Positions 1 through 5,004 of a stretch of DNA of 5,004 nucleotides are shown one piece after another (position 1 is the first letter of the stretch; each line of letters starts with the position of its first letter). Source of the DNA: DAOTZU01 sp034433995. GTDB lineage: Bacteria > Chloroflexota > Anaerolineae > UBA1429. The translations under genes were made by a program, and so were the position numbers. The notes under the pieces were generated by a model. The model did not search any database and was not told the DNA's origin. It saw nothing but the letters and a program-made list of their open reading frames with translations. The stretch spans positions 1-5,004 of the forward strand of contig DAOTZU010000317.1 in NCBI GenBank assembly GCA_034433995.1, in the 5' to 3' direction.

Positions 1-1992
1 CGCGTTCACCGCCTCGCCGACCCCGAATGCCCCCGCGAAAGCAAGGTCAAAACCCAATTCTACAACCGCGCCGACCGTGCAGCGGTGCAGGTGGGGTTCA
101 TCTCTTTCTTGCGGGCCGGCACCGAAGTACACCATCGCTATGAGGCCGGGCGCGGGATCACCTATCTCGAGGCCTGGTGCGATTTTGCCGGCTGGGAGCT
201 GGCACCGGGTGCAAGCACAGCCACCGAAACCTTGCTCGTGGCCTCCGGCACGAATCCCTATGCCCAGTTGGAGGCCTGGGCCGATGAAGTGGTGCGCCAA
301 CATCCGCCACGGCGTTGGGAGGACGCGCCGTTGGGCTGGGTCGGTTGGGCCTGGGTGGATGGCTTTACCGTGGAGCGCTATGGCGAGGTGGTGTTGCGCA
401 ACGCCCAGGCCATCCGGCGGCGGCTGGGCGGCTTTGGCCTGCGCTATATCTGGGTGAGCATCGGCAATCTGGCCGAAGGGACGCCGGGCCGTTGGCTGGA
501 ATGGAACGAGGAACTCTTTCCCGGCGGGCCGGAAGAGCTGGTGCGGCGTTTGGAAGAACATGGCCTGAAATTGGGCCTGTGGTGCGCGCCGTTTTGGCTC
601 TGCGCCTGGGCCAAGGAGCAACTGGCGGAGCTGGAAGAGGCTTTGCTGCGCCATCCGGACGGCTCCCCCCTCATCGTGCGCCCGGAATGGCAATTCGGCA
701 AGGCCGGCGAGACGCCACGGCAAGATCGCCCGGTGATCTATGCGTTGGACCCCAGCCATCCCAAAACCCTGGCCTTCCTGCGGCACACCTTCGAGACCTA
801 TCGCCGCTGGGGCGTGCGGTATTACATGCTGGATTTCCTCCACGCTGCCGCAGGGAACATTTGTAGTTTCCCCTACACCCAGCATTGGGATAAGAGCCTG
901 GTGGCCGGCCCGGAGGCGTATCACCGTGCGCTGCAGGTTATCCGCCAGGCGGCGGGCGATGATACCTACTTTCTCTCCAGCACGGGCCCTTCGGTGCACA
1001 ATGTGGGCATCATGGATGGCATCCGCACCGGCAACGATTTCGGCGAAGGGCGGGCCCTCTATCCTGATTCATACTTTTACCCGGCCACCTTTGTCATCAA
1101 TTCCGGCGCCTTTTGGACGGGGCCGCAACACGCCCTGCAGAACCAGGCCGCGGCCTATTACACCCACCGCAAGCTCTACCTCAACGATTCGGGCAACGTC
1201 CTCACGGTGGATAAACCTCTACCCCTCAGCGATGCCCAGATCCACGCTACCATCCACGCCCTGAGCGGCGGGCCCACCATGCTGGGCGACGATTTGGACC
1301 GCATGGACGAGGAGCGCCTGGCCCTGATCAAAAAGACCCTGCCCCGCCCCAAGGAGGTGGCTTTCCCTGTAGATCTCTTTGACGCGGTGCATCCCGCTCA
1401 TCCCCATGTGTTCCAGCGCAAGATTCACAAGCCCTGGGGCGATTTCGACGTGGTGGCAGTGTACAATTTCGGCGACGACCTGCTCCGGGAGCGCATCGCC
1501 CTGGCCGACCTGCGCCTTGACCCGGCTGCGCGTTACCTGGTGTGGGAATTCTGGAACAGCGCCTACCTCGGGCGGGCGCAACGAGAACTCGTCGCCATCG
1601 TGCCGCCGAGGAGCGTGCGGGTTTATCGCCTGGTAGCGGATCGCGGTGTGCCCACCCTCCTGGGCACCGACATGCACCTGACCATGGGCGAGATGGAGAT
1701 CGAGGATTGCCGTTGGGATGCGGCCACCCTGACCCTCAGTGGCCAAGCTTTGCGGCCGGCCGGAGAACGGGGCAACGTTTTTATCCACGCCCCCGAAACG
1801 ATGCGGGTGGCCACTCCGCGAGGAGTGTGGATCGCCAAAGACGCCCGCGATAACACATTGATCCTGCGCGTGGCGCTGGAATTCAACGGCAGTCCGGCCG
1901 GATGGCGCATCGCTTTTGCGCCCCTGGCGCAGGCTGTGGATGTGACCAAGCTGCACCCGGATGGAATAGAGGGCGTGAAGGTGAAAGGATGA
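1..1992 (+). CDS. alpha-galactosidase-like glycoside hydrolase (clan GH-D, GH36 type), 5'-truncated by window edge
   Basis: This enzyme probably hydrolyses terminal alpha-galactosyl (or related alpha-glycosyl) bonds in melibiose/raffinose-type sugars by a retaining mechanism. The frame is open from base 1 to the TGA at 1990-1992, giving 663 visible residues. A GTG at 85 is internal to continuous coding sequence, so I treat the start as lying upstream. Visible residues 1-105 look like the end of the N-terminal beta-sandwich. A TIM barrel begins around GWVGW (112-116) and includes WVSIGN (151-156), LGLWCAPFWLC (191-201) and ALDPSHP (248-254). YYMLDF (274-279) carries the likely nucleophile Asp278, and RTGNDFGEG the likely acid/base Asp346. 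SGGPTMLGDDL (422-432) is typical of GH27/GH36 melibiases. Residues from about 480 to the end are beta-rich, with VVAVYNF (484-490) and LLGTDMHLT (553-561). The Lys usually found two residues before the nucleophile is Met276 here. No signal peptide can be judged. Family assignment is firm; exact substrate is inference. Confidence 0.86.
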   Translation, partial: RVHRLADPECPRESKVKTQFYNRADRAAVQVGFISFLRAGTEVHHRYEAGRGITYLEAWCDFAGWELAPGASTATETLLVASGTNPYAQLEAWADEVVRQHPPRRWEDAPLGWVGWAWVDGFTVERYGEVVLRNAQAIRRRLGGFGLRYIWVSIGNLAEGTPGRWLEWNEELFPGGPEELVRRLEEHGLKLGLWCAPFWLCAWAKEQLAELEEALLRHPDGSPLIVRPEWQFGKAGETPRQDRPVIYALDPSHPKTLAFLRHTFETYRRWGVRYYMLDFLHAAAGNICSFPYTQHWDKSLVAGPEAYHRALQVIRQAAGDDTYFLSSTGPSVHNVGIMDGIRTGNDFGEGRALYPDSYFYPATFVINSGAFWTGPQHALQNQAAAYYTHRKLYLNDSGNVLTVDKPLPLSDAQIHATIHALSGGPTMLGDDLDRMDEERLALIKKTLPRPKEVAFPVDLFDAVHPAHPHVFQRKIHKPWGDFDVVAVYNFGDDLLRERIALADLRLDPAARYLVWEFWNSAYLGRAQRELVAIVPPRSVRVYRLVADRGVPTLLGTDMHLTMGEMEIEDCRWDAATLTLSGQALRPAGERGNVFIHAPETMRVATPRGVWIAKDARDNTLILRVALEFNGSPAGWRIAFAPLAQAVDVTKLHPDGIEGVKVKG

Positions 1993-1993
1993 A

Positions 1994-2015
1994 CAAGGGG
2001 CGAGTGTGCCCCTTG
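1994..2015 (+). terminator. perfect 8-bp hairpin after the glycosidase stop, possible terminator without a T-tract
   Basis: CAAGGGGC (1994-2001) pairs perfectly with GCCCCTTG (2008-2015) across the 6-base loop GAGTGT. It starts one base after the TGA of the glycosidase gene. No run of T follows, so it is not a textbook intrinsic terminator. It could end or stabilise the glycosidase transcript. Its right arm overlaps the -35 box of the next promoter, so it may also have a regulatory role. Confidence 0.5.
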
Positions 2016-2041
2016 AACTGGCTCCGCTAGGATGATACAAT
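2013..2041 (+). promoter_or_regulatory. sigma70-type promoter of the membrane-protein gene
   Basis: TTGAAC (2013-2018) and TACAAT (2036-2041) are separated by exactly 17 bp. They match the TTGACA/TATAAT consensus at four and five of six positions. Transcription would start near A2048, leaving a leader of about 107 bases before the ATG at 2155. The -35 box shares 2013-2015 with the right arm of the upstream hairpin. This is a sequence match only, but the spacing and position between two plus-strand genes make it credible. Confidence 0.65.
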
Positions 2042-2055
2042 AGCCTTAAACGTGG

Positions 2056-2073
2056 GGCACGACGCGTCGTGCC
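2056..2073. repeat. perfect 18-bp palindrome in the leader of the membrane-protein gene
   Basis: GGCACGACGCGTCGTGCC is its own reverse complement over all 18 bases and has no spacer. It lies about 8-25 bases after the predicted transcription start, a position where a dimeric repressor would block transcription. Alternatively it is a fragment of a dispersed palindromic repeat: similar GGCACGACGCGTCGTGCC cores flanked by G/C runs occur, from memory, in intergenic DNA of Chloroflexota. I cannot separate operator from repeat remnant with one copy in view. Confidence 0.6.
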
Positions 2074-2143
2074 TGTGGCGGCACCGGCCAGCGGCGGGCA
2101 TAAGGGAACGCCCAGGTGCGCGCCCCAGAGCCGTTAGAAGAGC

Positions 2144-2150
2144 GAGGTGA
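2144..2150 (+). promoter_or_regulatory. ribosome binding site that sets the start of the membrane-protein gene
   Basis: GAGGTGA matches the 3' end of 16S rRNA over seven bases and lies four bases before the ATG at 2155. An in-frame GTG at 2116 has only a weaker AAGGGA (2102-2107) ahead of it. The ATG is therefore the preferred start. It also places the first transmembrane helix close to the N-terminus. Confidence 0.7.
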
Positions 2151-2154
2151 GGCG

Positions 2155-3462
2155 ATGACGACCAAAACGGCAGGGTTAGCTCCCAAACCTTGGGTGTGGA
2201 GCTTGGTGGGGTTGCTGGTGGGCGTTGGTTTGGGCCTGGTGTTGGGCTGGCGGGTGTGGCCGGTGAGCTGGCACGACACCGACCCCTCCGATCTACGCCT
2301 GGCCCACCAAAAGACGTACATCCGCATGGTGGCCGATTCGCTCCTGGTCACCGAAGACATCAACCTGGCCAAGCAACGCCTCTTTGAGCTGTTGGATGAG
2401 GACACCAGTTGGGCCCAAGTGGCCAATTTGGTGGAACAGGTGGCGGTGGAGCGGGAGCAGGCCGGCGACACGGCGGGGGCCGTGCGGATCCGCCGCTTGG
2501 CCCAAGCCGTCAAGCTCCCCGCGCCCAACACGGCCACCTTTGCAGCGCCCAAGAAACGGCTCATCTTTACCGCCGACGGTTTGCTTTACCTTGTGGCCTT
2601 TGCCGCTCTGATCGTCGCCCTGGCCGGCATCGTCTGGTTCCTGGTCCGCCGTGCCCAGAGCCTGCAGCCCCGGATGACGGCGGAGGTGGTGGGCTCCGCG
2701 CCCTGGGCCGGTCCAACGCAGCCCGGAGGGGTGGCCGGCTCGCTCTTGGATCTGCAGGGCGAGGAGCAGGGTGAGGTCGCCCTGGAAGCCGCGCCTGAGG
2801 AAAAGGCCGTCGCTTGGGAGGCCGAGGCGCCGCCTCCACCGCCACCTGCCGCCCCCACCGGCCCCCGCCCCACCCGACAGATGGCGGTGGCCCCTGCGGC
2901 TGAGGAGGGCGAGGAGGAATGGGAGGAGGAAGAGGAGGCCTTGGCCGGAGCCGAGGAGGAGCGCACCCTCATCGCCCCCGCCCCAAAGGCCGTCCAAGAG
3001 ACGGCCGGCGCCGAAGTGCCCCCCGACGCCCTGGGCGTGTTTGAGGCCGAGTACGTCTTTGGCAACGATGATTTCGATTGCTCCTTCAGCATCGAGACGG
3101 CCACGGGCGAGTTTTTGGGCGAATGCGGCGTGGGCATCGCCGATGTGTTGCGCGCCGACGAGGCACAGCAGGTGGACGCCTTGGAGGTGTGGCTCTTTGA
3201 CAAGGGGGATATCCGCACCGTCTCCAAAATTCTGGTGAGCGAATGGGCCTATGCCGACGAGGCCACCCGCGCCCGCCTCAGCGCCAAGGGCGATTTGGCG
3301 GTGGCCGAGCCGGGGCTGGCCTTTACCCTGGAGACCCTCTCACTTCAGGTGACGGCCACCGTCAAGGCCGTGCGCTATCTGACCGATACCCCAGAGCCTC
3401 GGAGCTGTTTCGCCCAGATCGCCCTTGAGCTCCTGGCCGAGCGCGGCGACGATCTGCCCTGA
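2155..3462 (+). CDS. uncharacterised two-pass membrane protein with Pro/Glu-rich linker and C-terminal domain
   Basis: I do not recognise a named family. The 435-residue protein has a first hydrophobic helix at about residues 13-32 and a second at about 143-164. Between them is a polar, mostly helical stretch of about 110 residues with repeated Leu/Glu/Arg patterns. Arg165-Arg166 after the second helix predicts a cytoplasmic C-terminus, so the middle domain should face outward. Residues 220-282 are a low-complexity linker with six prolines (226-231) and an acidic run (250-261). Residues from about 294 to 435 form a compact, beta-looking domain with FSIETATGEFLGECGVGI (311-328) and LEVWLFDKGDIRTVSK (343-358), including Cys309, Cys324 and Cys418. 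From memory this domain resembles conserved hypothetical proteins of Anaerolineae, but no function is known to me. It has its own promoter and ends 5 bp from the convergent dgt gene. A signalling or scaffold role is only a guess. Confidence 0.85.
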   Translation: MTTKTAGLAPKPWVWSLVGLLVGVGLGLVLGWRVWPVSWHDTDPSDLRLAHQKTYIRMVADSLLVTEDINLAKQRLFELLDEDTSWAQVANLVEQVAVEREQAGDTAGAVRIRRLAQAVKLPAPNTATFAAPKKRLIFTADGLLYLVAFAALIVALAGIVWFLVRRAQSLQPRMTAEVVGSAPWAGPTQPGGVAGSLLDLQGEEQGEVALEAAPEEKAVAWEAEAPPPPPPAAPTGPRPTRQMAVAPAAEEGEEEWEEEEEALAGAEEERTLIAPAPKAVQETAGAEVPPDALGVFEAEYVFGNDDFDCSFSIETATGEFLGECGVGIADVLRADEAQQVDALEVWLFDKGDIRTVSKILVSEWAYADEATRARLSAKGDLAVAEPGLAFTLETLSLQVTATVKAVRYLTDTPEPRSCFAQIALELLAERGDDLP

Positions 3463-3467
3463 GGTCG

Positions 3468-4625
3468 CTACACCCGCTCGCAAGGGTCGAACATTTTGCT
3501 GTATTCTTCCAGGGCGTAGCGGTCCGTCATGCCGGCGATATAATCGCAGATGAGGCGATCCAGGCTCTCTTGGCCCAGCTGTAGGCGCTCTTGGACCGAG
3601 CTGGGGAGTTGCAAAGGCTGCTCGCGATAGGCCTCAAAGAGGCGCGTCAGCATGCGCTTGGCCTTTTCTTGCATGCGCATGACCCGCCAATGGCGGTAGA
3701 GGTGGGTCATGAGGAAATCTTTGAGCTCGCGGTTCTTGGCCTGCATGGCCGGCGAGAAGGTGATCAGGTCGGCCGGCTGGCGGCGCACATCCTCCACAGA
3801 GGCCGGTTGCGCCTCCTCCAGCCGCCTTGCGCTGGCCTGGAGCACATCGGTCACCTCCAGATTCACGAGATAACGTATAATCCGGTTGCGCTCCAAGGAA
3901 CCAATATTTTCATCCGAGATGCCCAGGGCCGCCAACGCCTCCTCCCACAGGGCCAGGCCGCGCAATTGGCGGGGATGGATCAGCCCAGAGCGCAAGCCAT
4001 CGTCCAGGTCGTGGGTGTTGTAGGCCACCTCATCGGCCACGTTGATGATCTGCCCCTCCAAGGTGGAGCGCTGGTGTGGCTCGAACCCCTCTGCCTCCGG
4101 CGTGTCGTACTCGGTGGCATGTTTGATGATCCCCTCTCTCACCTCCCAGGTCAGGTTCAAGCCGGGGAACCCCGGATAGCGCTCCTCCAGCTTGTCCACG
4201 ATGCGCAGGCCGTGGGTGTTGTGGTTGAACCCGCCCTTATCGGCCATGATCTCATGCAGGGCGGCCTCGCCGGCGTGGCCGAAAGGGGTGTGCCCCAGGT
4301 CATGGGCCATGGCGATGGCCTCCACCAGGTCTTGGTTCACCATGAGGGCCCGGGCCATGGTGCGGGCGATCTGGGCCACCTCCAAGGTATGGGTCAGGCG
4401 GGTGCGATAGTGATCGCCCTCGTAATTGACAAACACCTGGGTCTTGTACTCCAGCCGCCGGAAGGCGGTGGTATGCAAAATGCGATCGCGGTCTCGCTGG
4501 AACGCGGTGCGGTAGGCGTGCTCCTCCTCAGGGAAGGCCCGTCCCCGGCTCGCGCCGCTCCTTTGGGCATAAGGGGCCAGCTGCCGCTCCTCCAGCTCCT
4601 CCAATTGACGACGGGTGGCCAACAT
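3468..4625 (-). CDS. dgt: dGTPase-like deoxynucleoside triphosphate triphosphohydrolase (HD domain)
   Basis: The 385-residue cytoplasmic enzyme should cleave dNTPs to deoxynucleoside plus triphosphate and so help control dNTP pools. The length fits the dGTPase-like branch. The HD metal site is complete: His79 in RLTHTLEVAQIAR, His108-Asp109 in AMAHDLGHTPFGHAGE, and Asp198 in IINVADEVAYNTHDLDDG. Other family signatures are FRRLEYKTQVF (55-65), GGFNHN (131-136), the region around Lys168-His169, and DYIAGMTDRYA (361-371) near the C-terminus. The ATG at 4625 has GGAGGTG seven bases upstream and a family-typical N-terminus. The frame stays open upstream to an ATG at 4841, but that extension would run back through the predicted promoter into the hairpin repeat, so I reject it. 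The gene ends with TAG at 3470-3468, facing the membrane-protein gene. Whether it prefers dGTP or acts on all dNTPs cannot be read from sequence. Confidence 0.93.
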   Translation of the reverse strand: MLATRRQLEELEERQLAPYAQRSGASRGRAFPEEEHAYRTAFQRDRDRILHTTAFRRLEYKTQVFVNYEGDHYRTRLTHTLEVAQIARTMARALMVNQDLVEAIAMAHDLGHTPFGHAGEAALHEIMADKGGFNHNTHGLRIVDKLEERYPGFPGLNLTWEVREGIIKHATEYDTPEAEGFEPHQRSTLEGQIINVADEVAYNTHDLDDGLRSGLIHPRQLRGLALWEEALAALGISDENIGSLERNRIIRYLVNLEVTDVLQASARRLEEAQPASVEDVRRQPADLITFSPAMQAKNRELKDFLMTHLYRHWRVMRMQEKAKRMLTRLFEAYREQPLQLPSSVQERLQLGQESLDRLICDYIAGMTDRYALEEYSKMFDPCERV

Positions 4626-4632
4626 CCTCTCA

Positions 4633-4639
4633 CACCTCC
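4633..4639 (-). promoter_or_regulatory. ribosome binding site fixing the dgt start
   Basis: On the minus strand GGAGGTG (4639 down to 4633) lies seven bases before the ATG at 4625-4623. It is a strong anti-16S match and supports the 385-residue product over the 457-residue reading that would begin inside the upstream repeat. Confidence 0.75.
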
Positions 4640-4668
4640 CGGGTTGGGAAACCCTCCGGAACGCCCCT

Positions 4669-4698
4669 CGCCGGCGCAAGGGCTTGGCCCGCCGGCGC
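4669..4698 (-). promoter_or_regulatory. G+C-rich hairpin in the dgt leader
   Basis: CGCCGGCGC occurs twice (4669-4677 and 4690-4698). Because CGCCGGCG is self-complementary, the two copies can pair. Between them GGGC (4680-4683) and GCCC (4687-4690) can form a short inner stem with a 3-base loop. The structure lies between the predicted dgt promoter and its ribosome binding site, so it would be in the 5' leader. A role in attenuation or mRNA stability is possible. No T-tract follows on either strand. Confidence 0.4.
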
Positions 4699-4728
4699 AG
4701 GAGACAAGGTACAAGATCGCTTGTTCGT

Positions 4729-4757
4729 ATTGTAACACAGGGCACGCCAGCATAAAA
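4729..4757 (-). promoter_or_regulatory. predicted dgt promoter with extended -10
   Basis: The minus strand reads TGTTACAAT from 4737 to 4729, a TACAAT -10 box preceded by the TGn extension. At 17-bp spacing the -35 position (4757-4752) is TTTTAT, a poor match, as is common when the -10 is extended. Transcription would start near 4722, giving a leader of about 97 bases. This agrees with translation starting at 4625. It is a sequence-only prediction. Confidence 0.55.
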
Positions 4758-4786
4758 GCGCTGCGAAGGTGTTCGAGAAATGCCCC

Positions 4787-4805
4787 CGTCGGTTAGAAAC
4801 CGACG
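4787..4805. repeat. hairpin 1 of the repeat unit
   Basis: CGTCGGTT (4787-4794) and AACCGACG (4798-4805) form a perfect 8-bp stem around the loop AGA. The arms are close to those of hairpin 3, with seven of eight bases shared, so the two hairpins may share an origin or pair with each other. Confidence 0.75.
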
Positions 4806-4817
4806 TCTGGGGATGGT

Positions 4818-4836
4818 AAGCCCGCGCCGCGGGCTT
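4818..4836. repeat. hairpin 2 of the repeat unit
   Basis: AAGCCCGCG and CGCGGGCTT are exact inverted repeats around one central base. In practice this gives an 8-bp G+C-rich stem with the 3-base loop GCC. The second copy at 4966-4984 is identical. Confidence 0.75.
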
Positions 4837-4846
4837 GGCAAGCAGA

Positions 4847-4869
4847 GCCGTCGGATTCCATCCGACGGC
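4847..4869. repeat. hairpin 3 of the repeat unit
   Basis: GCCGTCGGAT (4847-4856) pairs with ATCCGACGGC (4860-4869) in a perfect 10-bp stem with loop TCC. It is the longest stem of the three. In copy 2 only its left arm (4995-5004) is inside the window. Confidence 0.75.
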
Positions 4870-4920
4870 GGGCAAGGACTCTACACGCCTTTTTTCAACA
4901 CCCTCTTTCCGTGGAGGATG

Positions 4921-5004
4921 TCGAGAAATGCCCCCGCCGGTTAGAAACCGACGTCTGGGGATGGTAAGCCCGCGCCGCGGGCTTGGCAAGCAGAGCCGTC
5001 GGAT
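4921..5004. repeat. tandem repeat unit, copy 2, cut by the window edge
   Basis: This copy matches 83 of 84 bases of 4773-4856. It contains the first hairpin (4935-4953, with one C-A mismatch on the plus strand), the complete second hairpin (4966-4984) and the left arm of the third from 4995. The array presumably continues to the right. Further copies cannot be counted from here. Confidence 0.8.

Larger units (their letters stand above)
4773..4920. repeat. tandem repeat unit, copy 1 (148-bp period), three-hairpin element
   Basis: Bases 4773-4856 recur at 4921-5004 with a single difference (T4789 versus C4937), giving a period of 148 bp. The structured part holds three hairpins: 4787-4805, 4818-4836 and 4847-4869. 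The remaining bases, 4870-4920, are an unstructured spacer with a T6 run at 4890-4895. I see no credible gene in it. The form resembles a REP/BIME or MITE-like intergenic repeat. It may also be a transcribed structured RNA; nothing in the sequence decides this. Confidence 0.8.
4626..5004. other. 379-bp gene-free region upstream of dgt
   Basis: This stretch carries the dgt ribosome binding site, a leader hairpin and a predicted minus-strand promoter, then the tandem hairpin repeat. Open frames crossing the repeat encode the same peptide in each copy (MPSPRRGLTIPRRRFLT) and look like by-products of the repeat, not genes. No tRNA or other known RNA gene was recognised. Confidence 0.7.

Noticed and set aside
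1219..2040. A 273-codon minus-strand frame across the glycosidase C-terminus
   Set aside because: The opposite strand carries well-conserved GH36 motifs, and this frame has no recognisable domain and reads like an antisense by-product.
2116..2154. GTG start at 2116 for the membrane protein
   Set aside because: Its upstream AAGGGA is weaker than the GAGGTGA before the ATG at 2155, and the added 13 residues are polar without family support.
3591..4796. A 401-codon open frame on the plus strand opposite dgt
   Set aside because: It is antisense to an unmistakable dgt gene, is rich in His/Gly/Leu/Gln as expected of a reverse-strand shadow, and shows no recognisable domain.
4867..4895. Intrinsic terminator using GGCG/CGCC followed by T6
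   Set aside because: The stem is only four base pairs with a 15-base or longer loop, and there is no plus-strand gene ending upstream of it.
4630..4989. Small minus-strand protein encoded across both repeat copies
   Set aside because: Its repeated peptide is a direct result of the DNA repeat, it lacks a convincing ribosome binding site, and it overlaps the dgt leader and promoter.
4773..5004. CRISPR array
   Set aside because: The 148-bp period, three internal hairpins and near-identical sequence over the whole visible unit do not fit 23-50 bp repeats with unique spacers.
1..5004. Defence island, phage or secondary-metabolite system
   Set aside because: dgt-like HD proteins can occur in anti-phage defence, but this one has housekeeping dGTPase-like length and motifs, and neither neighbour is a defence protein.

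Overview
The window is G+C-rich, tightly packed bacterial DNA with three protein-coding genes and two short regulatory or repeat regions. Alanine-, glycine- and tryptophan-rich proteins, GTG/ATG starts with GAGGTG-type ribosome binding sites, TACAAT-type -10 boxes and hairpin-rich intergenic repeats suggest a member of the Chloroflexota, probably Anaerolineae-like. That assignment is an impression from gene style, not a proof.

Layout: (1) 1-1992, plus strand: the 3' part of a clan GH-D alpha-galactosidase-like glycoside hydrolase (GH36 type). Its reading frame is open at the left edge, so the N-terminus lies outside. (2) 1993-2154: a compact intergenic region with a perfect 8-bp hairpin just after the stop codon, a well-spaced sigma70-type promoter whose -35 box overlaps that hairpin, a perfect 18-bp palindrome just after the predicted transcription start, and a clear ribosome binding site. 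(3) 2155-3462, plus strand: an unrecognised two-helix membrane protein with an outer helical domain, a Pro/Glu-rich cytoplasmic linker and a conserved-looking C-terminal domain. (4) 3468-4625, minus strand: a dGTPase-like HD-domain dNTP triphosphohydrolase (dgt), convergent with the membrane protein and separated from it by only 5 bp. (5) 4626-5004: the dgt leader and promoter, followed by a 148-bp-period tandem repeat made of three consecutive hairpins. The second copy is cut by the right edge.

The three genes do not form an obvious pathway. The hydrolase handles alpha-galactosides, dgt controls dNTP pools, and the membrane protein has no assignable role. Each of the two complete genes appears to have its own promoter, so they are best read as independent units.

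No clearly new multi-gene system is visible. The items most worth a second look are the tandem triple-hairpin repeat upstream of dgt, the promoter/hairpin/palindrome arrangement before the membrane protein, and the membrane protein's uncharacterised C-terminal domain.
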